Source: Uliginosibacterium sp. (GTDB lineage: Bacteria; Pseudomonadota; Gammaproteobacteria; Burkholderiales; Rhodocyclaceae). From it: a DNA stretch of 64,000 nt. A program made the position numbers and the translations under genes. The stretch's first letter is position 1, and each line of letters begins with the position of its first letter. Positions 45,635 through 55,100 of this stretch are shown here, one piece after another. The notes beneath the pieces are model-generated. The model searched no databases. It saw only the letters and a list, made by a program, of their open reading frames with translations, and was not told where the DNA came from. The stretch lies in the NCBI GenBank assembly GCA_016718265.1, contig JADKDZ010000002.1, positions 124,001 through 188,000 of the forward strand. Direction: 5' to 3'.

Positions 45635-46684
45635 ATGAAGACGATTGCCTTCCTGCTCCCCGAGCACTTCTTTACCAGCAGCGTCACCGGCGTGATCGAT
45701 CTGCTGCATGTTGCCAATGGCTGCGCCGGGCGCGAGAGCCCGCCGCTCTTCGGCTGGCGGCTCTTCAGCGAACGCGGCACGGCGGTCGAATCCTCCGCTG
45801 GCCTGCGGTTTGACGTTTCGGGCGACTACGCCGATGCGGCCGATTGCGACGCGATCTATCTGCCCGGCACCGGCTATGCCGATCTGCCGGACTTCGAACG
45901 CCGGCTCGCCGCCGGCCTGCGGCTTGCCGCGCTGCTCGACGGCTGGCATGGGCGGGGCCGCTTGCTCGCCGGCAATTGCACCGGCGTTGCCTGGCTCGCC
46001 GAAAGCGGGGTACTTGATGGCGCCGAAGCCACGATCAGCTGGTGGCTCACCGACTGGCTCCGCCACCGCTATCCGCAGATCCGCCTCCAGCCGCACGCGA
46101 TTCTCGCCGAGTCCGGCAACCGGATCACCAGCGGCGCGGCCACCTCGCATTACAACCTCGGGCTGCGCCTCATCGAGCGCTTCGCCGGCGCCGATCTCTC
46201 GCTCGAATGCGCGCGCTACACGCTCATCGACACCAAACGCCGATCCCAGGCCCCCTATGCCAGCTTCCTGCAATTCACCGGGCATGGCGACGAACTCGTC
46301 GCGCGCGGCCAGGCCTGGCTGCAGGAACAGCTCGTCCAGCCCTTCAGCCTCGACAGCATGGCCCGCGCCCTCCACACCAGCGAGCGCACCCTGATGCGCC
46401 GCTTCCGCGCCGCGCTTGGCGACACGCCGCTGCACACCCTCCAGCGCCTGCGCCTGCACGCCGCCCGACGCCTGCTGGAAACCAGCAGCCTCGGGCTGGA
46501 AGCGATCGTCGAGCAGGTCGGCTACGCCGACCTCAGCGCCTTCCGCCGCCTCTTCAAACGCGAATTCGCCTGCTCGCCCGGCGAGTACCGGCGGGCGAGC
46601 CAGGGTGAGGGTGAGGGGATATGCGCTTGGGAAGTGCGGCGATTGAATAGCGCGCTCCTCAGTGCACGCGCTACCTATTCGTAA
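45635..46684 (+). CDS. AraC-family regulator with DJ-1/PfpI-like N-terminal domain
   Basis: 349 residues. Residues 1-190 form a class I amidotransferase-like (DJ-1/PfpI) domain with the nucleophile-elbow sequence LLAGNCTGVAWLAESG (Cys present); residues 215-320 are an AraC double helix-turn-helix (LDSMARALHTSERTLMRRFRAALG and LEAIVEQVGYADLSAFRRLFKREF). This layout is that of FtrA/GlxA-type regulators. The last 28 residues have no family character. It probably controls the divergent cupin gene; ligand unknown. Confidence 0.9.
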   Translation: MKTIAFLLPEHFFTSSVTGVIDLLHVANGCAGRESPPLFGWRLFSERGTAVESSAGLRFDVSGDYADAADCDAIYLPGTGYADLPDFERRLAAGLRLAALLDGWHGRGRLLAGNCTGVAWLAESGVLDGAEATISWWLTDWLRHRYPQIRLQPHAILAESGNRITSGAATSHYNLGLRLIERFAGADLSLECARYTLIDTKRRSQAPYASFLQFTGHGDELVARGQAWLQEQLVQPFSLDSMARALHTSERTLMRRFRAALGDTPLHTLQRLRLHAARRLLETSSLGLEAIVEQVGYADLSAFRRLFKREFACSPGEYRRASQGEGEGICAWEVRRLNSALLSARATYS

Positions 46685-46846
46685 TCTGCTCTGGCGGAAG
46701 TCCCATAGACTGCTAAGGAAGCAAACAGACGATGGGTTGTGTGGCCTGACGTGCGCAAGCGGTCCGCTGCCGAGCGGGCGGGCAGGCTTTTTTGGGAAGG
46801 GGGCGCCCGCCCGGAGGGTTAATACCCCCCGCGCGGTTTGGACGCC

Positions 46847-46966
46847 ACCCCCCCCCCCGCCCCCCCCCCCCCCAGGGGGGCCCCCCCCCCCCCCCCGGCG
46901 CCGGCGCCCGGCGGCCCCCCCCCCCCCCCCAAAAAACCCCCCCCCCCCCCCCCCCCCGCGCCCGCG
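46847..46966. repeat. Poly-C tract 1 (about 120 bases)
   Basis: Almost only C on the plus strand, broken by short G runs and one A6 block. The other strand is therefore a G tract that would form G-quadruplexes if real. It looks like an assembly of poly-G read artefacts or an unresolved very GC-rich stretch. Confidence 0.75.
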
Positions 46967-47663
46967 CTTCCCAGCGCCGGGAAATGCGAGGTTGAGCGCC
47001 GGTGCGGCAGCATACGCGTTCTGCGTACGCGCGGTCCGAGCGTTGCCGCGACCCCTATCACGCCCGTCGGTACCCGGGGTGCGATCGCAGTCAATCCGAG
47101 GCCTGCGGGAGGGGAACGGACCCGTCGCACACCAGCGCCGTCAGCCCGCTCGGCGTTCCGGAAATCCAAACTAGCTCGGTGCGGGCGTTTGCTGAACCGA
47201 AGTCTTTCCGTCTTCATCGAATCTCCTCAGCACTGACTGCGCGTAGTCGTGGAATCTTTTCCCCAACCGCGGGAATTCTTGTGGCCGAGCGTTTCCCGTT
47301 GGGGCGCTTGAAATGAATCGACCTGCGGAAATGCGAGGAATCAGCGTATTTAAGCCGGATGCCGCAGGCCGTCGCCTAACTTGTCCAAGGTCACTTTCCC
47401 AGCCCTGGCGTGAGGCAACGGGATTCTCAGACATGGCATGCCAATTGCGGCGCGCCGAGAGCGCTCCCGGCCTTCTCGGGTGGCCGCTTCGGGTGACGTG
47501 GCCGCAGCATGGACAGCGCTAAGATCGACGACACGCGTGCATGAACTGCCCAGTTCTGAGGCCGCCAATCGGCGGGCTGCGGGGGGGCGCGCAGGCGCGA
47601 TCAGGCCGAATGTCGGATCGCTCGACCCGGTGCACCACTGCAGCCGAATCGCGAATGATCTGC

Positions 47664-48118
<455 letters not shown>

Positions 48119-48612
48119 GGTCGGGACCCTGGCGTGAACCACCGAGCACCATCCGCGCTGCCTGGGCCCCGGGCAAGGTTTGTTCACGACGTCATTTGGG
48201 AGGAAAAAACCCCAACCCGCCGGGGGCGTCTATCGGCCGGGCGAAAAAGGTTTCGTCTGGTTTCGCGCACAGCCCAAAATTCGTTTTAAACCAAAAAAAA
48301 CAAACCAAAAGGTTTTGGGCACGCGCCGCCCCGATTGCGGCCATTCTAGCCCTTTGGCATCTGCCGCCGCAAAGGTCGCACCGCAGAAAACCTCTTTGTC
48401 CCGATTCAGCGTGCCATGTCGGGCAGTAGGGGCCACGCTCGATGCCGGATGTTTTCGAAGCCCTCTGGATAACGAACGCGCTACGTGCCGCAAAGCCGCA
48501 AGGGGAGGCCTTCTGCAGCATGCCTGCCTGCGAAGGGCCATCCTGGTATGCCTGGGCTGGCATGGTGCCTGCAGAGTCGCGCTGCATGCGGCTCTGCGGC
48601 CATTCCTTGAAA

Positions 48613-48644
48613 ACAGCCCGCCCGGAAGGTTCCGGGCGGGCTGT
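48613..48644 (-). terminator. Terminator of the mdh-lyase-acnB operon
   Basis: Perfect 15-bp inverted repeat ACAGCCCGCCCGGAA / TTCCGGGCGGGCTGT with a two-base centre (the inner pairs must open). On the minus strand it is followed by TTTCAA, 56 bases beyond the acnB stop. One of the strongest hairpins in the window. Confidence 0.85.
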
Positions 48645-48699
48645 TCTTTGCTGCGGGTGCTGCGCTCTGTTGGCGTCGGGGCGCCTTTTCTTTTGCTGC

Positions 48700-51309
48700 T
48701 TAGACCTTCACGTCGTCAGCCACTTCCTTGTATTCGCTGATCTGGTCGAAGTTCATGTAGCGGTAGATCTTGCCGGCGTCAGCGTTGATCACGCCCATGT
48801 CAGCCTGATATTCCGCCACGGTGGGCAGACGCCCGATCTTGGAGGCGATGGCGGCGACTTCGGCCGAGGAGAGGAACACATTGGTGTTCTTGCCCAGACG
48901 GTTGGGGAAGTTGCGGGTAGAGGTGGAAACGACGGTGGCGCCCTCGCGCACCTGGGCCTGATTGCCCATGCACAGCGAGCAGCCTGGCATTTCGGTGCGC
49001 GCACCGGCGGAGCCGAAGACGCCGTAGTGGCCTTCCTTGGTCAGCTCAGACGCGTCCATCTTGGTCGGCGGGGCGACCCACAGCTTGACGGGAATATCGC
49101 GGCGGCCTTCGAGCAGCTTGCTGGCGGCGCGGAAGTGGCCAATGTTGGTCATGCAGGAGCCGATGAAGACTTCGTCGATCTTGGTGCCGGCAACGGCGGA
49201 CAAGGGCTTGGCGTCGTCCGGGTCATTCGGGCAGCACAGGATGGGTTCGGTGATGTCGGCCAGATCGATCTCGATGACATGGGCGTACTCGGCGTTGGCG
49301 TCCGGCTGGAGGAGTTCGCCGTTGGCGATCCAGTCTTCCATCTTGGTGATGCGGCGCTCCAGGGTGCGCTTGTCGGCGTAGCCGTCGGCGATCATGTTCT
49401 TGAGCAGCACGATGTTGGAGCGCATGTATTCGACGATGGGCGCCTTGTTCAGGTGCACCGTGCAGCCAGCGGCAGAACGTTCGGCAGAGGCGTCGGAGAG
49501 CTCGAAGGCTTGTTCGACTTTCAGGTCGGGCAGGCCTTCGATTTCCAGGATGCGGCCGGAGAATTCATTCACCTTGCCGGCCTTGGCGACGGTGAGCAGG
49601 CCTTGCTTGATGCCGTAGAGCGGAATGGCATGAACCAGATCGCGCAGGGTGACGCCGCGCTTCTGGGCTTCGTCCAGCGAGCCCTTGAAGCGCACCAGCA
49701 CGGATTCCGGCATGTCCAGCGGCATGACGCCGGTGGCGGCCGCGAAGGCGACGAGACCGGAGCCGGCCGGGAAGCTGATGCCGACCGGGAAGCGGGTGTG
49801 GCTGTCGCCGCCGGTGCCGACGGTGTCGGGCAGCAACATGCGGTTGAGCCAGGAGTGGATCACGCCATCACCGGGGCGCAGCGAGATGCCACCGCGATTG
49901 CTGATGAACTTGGGCAGCTCGCGGTGGGTCTTCACATCCACGGGCTTGGGATAGGCGGCGGTATGGCAGAAGGATTGCATGACGAGATCAGCCGAGAAGC
50001 CGAGGCAGGCCAGGTCCTTCAGCTCGTCGCGGGTCATCGGGCCGGTGGTGTCTTGCGAGCCGACCGAGGTCATCTTGGGTTCGCAGTAGGTGCCGGGGCG
50101 CATGCCCGTGCCTTCCGGCAAACCACAGGCACGGCCGACCATCTTCTGCGCCAGGGTGTAGCCCTTGCCGGTGTCGGCCGGGATCTGCGGCAGGCGGAAC
50201 AAGGTGGAGGCGGGCAGGCCGAGGAATTCACGCGCCTTGGCGGTGAGGCTGCGGCCGATGATGAGGTTGATACGGCCACCGGCGCGCACTTCATCCAGCA
50301 GCACGAGGGTCTTCAGCTGCGATTCGGCAATCGTGGCACCTGCCTTGGTGGCCGTGACCTTGCCGGTCGCGTGGTCGACGTTCAGGGTGATCTCGTCACC
50401 CATGTCCATCTTGGCGACGTCGATTTCAATCGGCAGAGCGCCGGCATCTTCCTGGGTGTTGAAGAAGATCGGCGCGATCTTGCCGCCCAAGCAGACGCCA
50501 CCGAACTTCTTGTTCGGCACGAAGGGGATGTCTTCGCCGGTCCACCACAGCACGGAGTTGGTGGCGGACTTGCGCGAGGAGCCGGTGCCGACCACGTCGC
50601 CCACGTAGGCGACGAGGTTGCCCTTGGCTGCGAGGTCCTGAATCATCTTGATCGGGCCGCGCTTGCCGTCTTCTTCCGGGGTGATGCCGGGGCGGGTGTT
50701 CTTCAGCATGGCCAGCGCATGCAGCGGGATGTCCGGGCGGCTCCAGGCATCCGGCGCCGGGGAGAGATCATCGGTATTGGTCTCGCCGGTCACCTTCAGC
50801 ACGGTCAGCTTGATGCTGGCCGGGAACTCGGGGCGCGAGGTAAACCATTCGGCATCCGCCCAGCTCTGCACCACCTCTTTGGCGGCCGCATTGCCGGCCT
50901 TGGCTTTCTCGGCCACGTCATGGAAGTAGTCGAACATCAGCAGGGTCTTTTTCAGCGCGGCAGCCGAGATGGGCGCCAGCGCTGCGTCGTCGAGCAGATC
51001 GATCAGCGGCTTGACGTTGTAGCCCCCGACCATGGTGCCAAGCAGCTCGGTGGCCTTTTCGCGGCTGATGAGTGTGCAGGCCAGGTCGCCATGCGCCACG
51101 GCAGCGAGAAAGGAAGCTTTGACTTGCGCCGCATCATCCACGCCCGGGGGCACACGGTGTGTGATCAGATCAACCAGAAATGCGTCTTCACCCGCGGGCG
51201 GGTTTTTCAGCAGCTCAATCAGCTCGGCGGTTTGCTTGGCATCCAGCGCAAGGGGCGGAATACCAAGGGCGGCACGTTCGGCGGCGTGTTGGCGATAGGC
51301 TTCGAGCAC
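48700..51309 (-). CDS. acnB: AcnB, bifunctional aconitate hydratase B
   Basis: Converts citrate to isocitrate in the TCA cycle; AcnB-type enzymes also handle 2-methylcitrate-related substrates and bind mRNA when iron is lost. 869 residues, normal length: HEAT-like N-terminal domain with [13 protein letters not shown], a swivel domain, and the [4Fe-4S] core with cysteines in [11 protein letters not shown] and [10 protein letters not shown], then [10 protein letters not shown]. Last gene of the mdh operon, 15 bases after the lyase-like gene. A long open frame on the opposite strand is a codon-bias shadow. Confidence 0.98.
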   Translation of the reverse strand: MLEAYRQHAAERAALGIPPLALDAKQTAELIELLKNPPAGEDAFLVDLITHRVPPGVDDAAQVKASFLAAVAHGDLACTLISREKATELLGTMVGGYNVKPLIDLLDDAALAPISAAALKKTLLMFDYFHDVAEKAKAGNAAAKEVVQSWADAEWFTSRPEFPASIKLTVLKVTGETNTDDLSPAPDAWSRPDIPLHALAMLKNTRPGITPEEDGKRGPIKMIQDLAAKGNLVAYVGDVVGTGSSRKSATNSVLWWTGEDIPFVPNKKFGGVCLGGKIAPIFFNTQEDAGALPIEIDVAKMDMGDEITLNVDHATGKVTATKAGATIAESQLKTLVLLDEVRAGGRINLIIGRSLTAKAREFLGLPASTLFRLPQIPADTGKGYTLAQKMVGRACGLPEGTGMRPGTYCEPKMTSVGSQDTTGPMTRDELKDLACLGFSADLVMQSFCHTAAYPKPVDVKTHRELPKFISNRGGISLRPGDGVIHSWLNRMLLPDTVGTGGDSHTRFPVGISFPAGSGLVAFAAATGVMPLDMPESVLVRFKGSLDEAQKRGVTLRDLVHAIPLYGIKQGLLTVAKAGKVNEFSGRILEIEGLPDLKVEQAFELSDASAERSAAGCTVHLNKAPIVEYMRSNIVLLKNMIADGYADKRTLERRITKMEDWIANGELLQPDANAEYAHVIEIDLADITEPILCCPNDPDDAKPLSAVAGTKIDEVFIGSCMTNIGHFRAASKLLEGRRDIPVKLWVAPPTKMDASELTKEGHYGVFGSAGARTEMPGCSLCMGNQAQVREGATVVSTSTRNFPNRLGKNTNVFLSSAEVAAIASKIGRLPTVAEYQADMGVINADAGKIYRYMNFDQISEYKEVADDVKV

Positions 51310-51324
51310 GATGAGTTCTCCTGA

Positions 51325-52350
51325 TTAAATGACGGGCTGACCCGAATTGAGTGTGGTGTCGGCAAAGAAGCGTTGCCGGATGTCTGGTGACAGTGCTGCC
51401 CCGGTGGTGTGCGCGCGTTTGAGCACCCCCCAGTAGTAGCGATAGGAAGCGCGGTCGTGGAGACGCGTGCCGTGGCGGGTCGGCCCCCAGTCTGCATCCT
51501 GCGCCGCCATGATGATCTGGCCGGCTTCTGCAATGTCGGGCGCGGCCGGTTGCATCGCGTGGAGTATCGGTTCGATCTGGGCGGGGTGGATGCTCCACAT
51601 GCGCAGGTAACCGAAGTCCTCTCGTGCGCGGCGGGCGTCTGCCGCGGCAACGCCAGGATCGGCAAACTCGACGCTGACGTTATGCGAGGGCAACACGCCG
51701 TGGGCAAGCGCTGCAGCTGCCGTGTCGGCCTTGGCCCGAACGATCAGGGGATGCTCGAACTGTGCCGGGCTCTTCATGCAGCTCGCGGGCAGGGCGCCAT
51801 GGTGGGCGCTGACGAAATCCATCAAGCCGAAATCCAGCGTTTCCACACCCTGCAAGGCAGCGATCTGCCAAGCCTGATTCAGCGCGCCATGGGTCTCGAT
51901 GATGACGTGCAAGGGAATCACGCGGCCCAGGCTGCTGCGCGACTCGATGTCGCGCAGATGGGCGATCACCCGCTCGACGTCCGACACGCTGCGTGCCTTG
52001 GGCAGGCTGATATATGCCAAACGCCAGCCTGCAAGGCCAACAATGAGGTCGAGATCCTGTTTCCAGGCCGGGTGAGTAATGTCGTGAATCCGCGCGCCAA
52101 CACGGTTAAACAGGTTCGCCGGGCTCATGACCAGCGCCGCCACCAGCTCCGCGTGGGCCTGTTCGTTGCCGGCTTTGGCGCCGTCTTCACAGTCCAGCGT
52201 GATGTCAAAAACGGCGCCACGCTCGGCCTGAATGGCAAGCGCCTTGCGCATCAGTTTCTCGCTGCCGGCGAAGTGCTCCACGGCCGGAATATCCGGCAGT
52301 CCACCTTCTTCCGCGTAAAGCACTTCACGAGGATGAGCAGCGTGCGTCAT
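51325..52350 (-). CDS. HpcH/HpaI aldolase / CitE-like CoA-ester lyase family protein
   Basis: TIM-barrel protein of the CitE/malyl-CoA lyase superfamily, 341 residues. Family features: FDITLDCEDGAKAG with acidic metal ligands, YISLPKARSVSDVE, PLHVIIETHGAL and MWSIHPAQIEPI. The relatives cleave or form citramalyl-, malyl- or methylmalyl-type CoA esters; the exact substrate cannot be read from sequence. It lies between mdh (12 bases) and acnB (15 bases), so its substrate is probably a C4-C6 acid close to malate or citrate. Confidence 0.88.
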   Translation of the reverse strand: MTHAAHPREVLYAEEGGLPDIPAVEHFAGSEKLMRKALAIQAERGAVFDITLDCEDGAKAGNEQAHAELVAALVMSPANLFNRVGARIHDITHPAWKQDLDLIVGLAGWRLAYISLPKARSVSDVERVIAHLRDIESRSSLGRVIPLHVIIETHGALNQAWQIAALQGVETLDFGLMDFVSAHHGALPASCMKSPAQFEHPLIVRAKADTAAAALAHGVLPSHNVSVEFADPGVAAADARRAREDFGYLRMWSIHPAQIEPILHAMQPAAPDIAEAGQIIMAAQDADWGPTRHGTRLHDRASYRYYWGVLKRAHTTGAALSPDIRQRFFADTTLNSGQPVI

Positions 52351-52362
52351 GAGTCAATCAAT

Positions 52363-53355
52363 TTACTTGAGCAGGTCGGCGACGCCGGCACGTTCTTCTT
52401 CGAGCTCCTTGAGCGTGAAGTTCATCTTCTCGCGCGAGAACTCGTCGATTTCCAGCCCTTGAACGCGCGTGTATTCGCCGTGGGCGGTGATCACCGGTAC
52501 GCCATAGATGATGCCAGCCGGAATGCCGTATGAGCCATCGGATTCCACGCCCATGGTGACCCACTCGCCGTTCGAGCCGAGGAACCAGTCGTGCATGTGA
52601 TCAATGGCTGCGTTTGCGGCCGAGGCGGCGGAGGACAGGCCGCGCGCTTCGATGATCGCGGCGCCGCGTTTGCCGACGGTGGGCAGGAATACGTCGCGGT
52701 TCCAGGCTTCATCCTTGATCAGGTCTTTTACCTTGTCGCCATTGCTCGTGACAAAGCGGTAGTCGGCATACATCGTCGGGCTGTGATTGCCCCAGACCAC
52801 CAGGCTCTTCAGGCTGGATACCGGGCGCCCGGACTTGGCGGCCAACTGCGACAGGGCGCGATTGTGGTCGAGACGCAACATCGCCGTGAAGTTCTTGGCG
52901 GGAACGCGACCAAATTTCTTCGCGCTTTCCTTGGCGATATAAGCATTGGTGTTGCAAGGGTTGCCTACCACCAGCACGCGGCAGTTCGGGTCAGCGTACT
53001 GGCCGATCGCTGCACCCTGAACGGTAAAGATCTTTGCGTTCTCTGCGAGCAAATCTTTGCGTTCCATGCCGGGCCCGCGTGGCCGGGCGCCTACCAACAA
53101 GGCCGCCTGCGAGTCTTTGAATGCAATGGCCGGGTCATCTGTTGCGATAACGCCAGCCAGCAGCGGGAACGCGCAGTCTTCGAGCTCCATGATCACGCCG
53201 GCGAGCGCTTTTTGCGCCTGGGGCAGGTCCAGCAATTGCAGGATGACAGGCTGGTCTTTGCCGAGCATCTCGCCGCTGGCGATGCGGAAGAGCAGGCTAT
53301 AGCCGATTTGTCCGGCAGCGCCGGTAATGGTGACTCGAATGGGTGACTTGGGCAT
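52363..53355 (-). CDS. mdh: Malate dehydrogenase (NAD-dependent)
   Basis: Oxidises malate to oxaloacetate. 330 residues of the cytosolic-like (group 2) MDH type. Rossmann motif [17 protein letters not shown], substrate Arg loop [27 protein letters not shown], catalytic His in [14 protein letters not shown]. First gene of the mdh-lyase-acnB operon, with a strong sigma70 promoter upstream. Confidence 0.97.
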   Translation of the reverse strand: MPKSPIRVTITGAAGQIGYSLLFRIASGEMLGKDQPVILQLLDLPQAQKALAGVIMELEDCAFPLLAGVIATDDPAIAFKDSQAALLVGARPRGPGMERKDLLAENAKIFTVQGAAIGQYADPNCRVLVVGNPCNTNAYIAKESAKKFGRVPAKNFTAMLRLDHNRALSQLAAKSGRPVSSLKSLVVWGNHSPTMYADYRFVTSNGDKVKDLIKDEAWNRDVFLPTVGKRGAAIIEARGLSSAASAANAAIDHMHDWFLGSNGEWVTMGVESDGSYGIPAGIIYGVPVITAHGEYTRVQGLEIDEFSREKMNFTLKELEEERAGVADLLK

Positions 53356-53477
53356 TGCAAGGCTCCTAGATTTTAGTCAGGTGCGAAGATTTAGCAGTCC
53401 TGTGTTGTCTGGTGTGTTGGGTAAGCCCGTTTGGACGGGTTGGCTTTAGTGTGAAAAAGGAGATTAGTAGCGGCTTG

Positions 53478-53506
53478 AGTATAGATTCCTCTCTGTGGCG
53501 TGTCAA
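53478..53506 (-). promoter_or_regulatory. Strong sigma70 promoter of mdh
   Basis: On the minus strand: TTGACA (53506-53501), exactly 17 bases, TATACT (53483-53478). A near-perfect consensus. Transcription should start near 53471, about 115 bases before the mdh ATG. The GntR-type palindrome lies just upstream of the -35. Confidence 0.85.
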
Positions 53507-53518
53507 AAGATAGCTTAT

Positions 53519-53532
53519 GTCTTATATAAGAC
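53519..53532. promoter_or_regulatory. Candidate operator for the adjacent GntR regulator
   Basis: Perfect 14-bp palindrome GTCTTATATAAGAC, GT at one end and AC at the other, as in many GntR-family sites. It sits at about -48 to -61 of the mdh promoter and about 50 bases upstream of the gntR start, within the divergent control region. It was not noticed elsewhere in the window. Confidence 0.65.
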
Positions 53533-53581
53533 GTACGATAAATGTTGGACTTGACGGAATGTTTATGCTTGAATGTTCGTT

Positions 53582-54310
53582 ATGGCACAGGAGTCACCCA
53601 CATTTAGTCCGCTGTACAAACAGATCAGGAGCTTGATTGTTCAAGCACTTGAAGCCGGTGATTGGCAACCCGGGCAAACGATTCCGAGTGAGCAGGAGTT
53701 GGCGCTTCGCTTTGGAGTGAGCCAGGGCACGGTGCGCAAGGCGGTTGATGAGCTGGCGTCTGAGAACATTCTTGTACGAAAGCAGGGCAAAGGGACGTTT
53801 GTTTCCACCCATCAGGATCCGCGCGCGGCATTTCGTTTCTTGAGATTGAAAGCGCTGGATGGGCGTCTTGTTCAGCCAAAGAGCATGCCGCTGGAGTGCA
53901 TGAGAGCAAAAGCCGGGCCAGAAGCGGCGCGCAATCTGGGTGTCGAGGTCGGGTGCCCGATCGTGATGGTGCGAAGATTGCTGCGGTTTGAGGGCAAACC
54001 TGTTGTGATCGACGAGATGTATCTGTCGGGAGACGCTTTTCCCGGGCTCACTATGGAAGTACTAAAAGATTGGCACGGGTCTTTGTACAGTTTGTTTGAG
54101 TCGCGATTCGGCGTACGAATGATTCGGGCAGAAGAAAAGGTGCGCGCCATTCTGGCTGACAAGGCTGTAGCAGAGGTGCTGGGCGTTGCCGAGAGCACAC
54201 CCTTGCTCTCCGTGGAGCGCCTTGCGTTCAGCTACGGCGACAAGCCCGTCGAATGGCGCCGGGGCCTGTACTCGACCGAAGACTATTATTACGCGAACGA
54301 ACTGAGTTGA
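53582..54310 (+). CDS. GntR-family regulator with UTRA domain, likely TCA-cycle regulator
   Basis: 242 residues from the ATG at 53582 (ATG at 53573 also possible). Winged helix-turn-helix (about 8-75) with PGQTIPSEQELALRFGVSQGTVRKAVDELASE, then a UTRA/HutC-type effector domain (about 90-240). Divergent from mdh and 44 bases ahead of sdhC, so placed to sense a TCA or related acid and control both operons. Effector unknown. Its own promoter is unclear; the palindrome upstream suggests autoregulation. Confidence 0.9.
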   Translation: MAQESPTFSPLYKQIRSLIVQALEAGDWQPGQTIPSEQELALRFGVSQGTVRKAVDELASENILVRKQGKGTFVSTHQDPRAAFRFLRLKALDGRLVQPKSMPLECMRAKAGPEAARNLGVEVGCPIVMVRRLLRFEGKPVVIDEMYLSGDAFPGLTMEVLKDWHGSLYSLFESRFGVRMIRAEEKVRAILADKAVAEVLGVAESTPLLSVERLAFSYGDKPVEWRRGLYSTEDYYYANELS

Positions 54311-54354
54311 TGGCGCGCTGCCTGGGCAGCGTGAATGGGGTTAAGGGGGTAAGC

Positions 54355-54759
54355 ATGGCTGAGACGGCAGTAAAGAAAGAGCGGCCCAAGCATCTGAATC
54401 TTGCTCAGATCAGATTGCCGCTGCCGGGCTACGTATCGATTCTTCATCGTGTCAGTGGGGTGGGCTTGTTTCTCTGCCTTCCTGTGCTGATTGCGCTGTT
54501 CGGCGCCAGCCTGGGGTCGGCGGAAGAGCTTGAGTGTTACCGCGCGACGATGGCGTATTCGGTACTCGGGCTACCTGTCGTCAAGCTTTTGCTTCTCGGC
54601 CTGCTGTGGGCTTACCTGCATCACTTCTGTGCGGGCATTCGCTTCCTGCTCCTTGATATGCACGTAGGCGTCGAGTTACCCCGCGCGCGCGCGTCGGCAT
54701 GGGTGGTAATGGGTGTCAGCTTGGTGCTGACGGTCGTGTTGGGGGTACTGACATGGTGA
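54355..54759 (+). CDS. sdhC: SdhC, succinate dehydrogenase cytochrome b556 subunit
   Basis: Membrane anchor that binds haem b and quinone with SdhD. 134 residues from the ATG at 54355 (MAETAVKKERPKHLNL); the frame upstream overlaps the regulator. Three membrane helices, SILHRVSGVGLF near the quinone site and the haem ligand candidate His in YLHHFCAGIRFLLLD. It overlaps sdhD by seven bases. Confidence 0.95.
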   Translation: MAETAVKKERPKHLNLAQIRLPLPGYVSILHRVSGVGLFLCLPVLIALFGASLGSAEELECYRATMAYSVLGLPVVKLLLLGLLWAYLHHFCAGIRFLLLDMHVGVELPRARASAWVVMGVSLVLTVVLGVLTW

Positions 54760-55100
54760 AACGTCTCGCAGTAGGCGCGCATTATGGGCTGCGCGACTGG
54801 CTGGCTCAGCGGGTAACGGCCACCGTCATGGCGATTTACACGGTTTATATGGTGGTCCGCGTACTGAGCTTGCCCGCCTTTGACAACGCGGCCTGGCGCG
54901 TGTTGATGTCCGGCAGCTTTACGAAATTTGCGAGTTTCCTTTTTGCACTCGCGCTGTTCTATCACGCCTGGGTGGGCGTGCGCGACATCTGGATGGACTA
55001 CGTCAAGCCTCTCAGTGTCCGGCTGATCTTGCATGTGATGACCCTTTTAGCACTCGTCGGCTACGCCGGCTGGGTAGCTACGATCCTGTGGAGGCTCTAA
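54753..55100 (+). CDS. sdhD: SdhD, succinate dehydrogenase membrane anchor subunit
   Basis: 115 residues, three membrane helices, with ALFYHAWVGVRDIWMDYVKP in the second helix and the following loop, including the expected haem/quinone-site His and Asp-Tyr. ATG at 54753 lies inside the end of sdhC, and its stop abuts the GTG of sdhA, so sdhCDA are translationally linked. Confidence 0.94.
   Translation: MVKRLAVGAHYGLRDWLAQRVTATVMAIYTVYMVVRVLSLPAFDNAAWRVLMSGSFTKFASFLFALALFYHAWVGVRDIWMDYVKPLSVRLILHVMTLLALVGYAGWVATILWRL

Noticed and set aside
48442..51324. 960-codon open frame opposite acnB
   Set aside because: acnB on the minus strand is a complete, recognisable enzyme; the opposite frame is the usual shadow of GC-rich codon use and has no family character or ribosome site.
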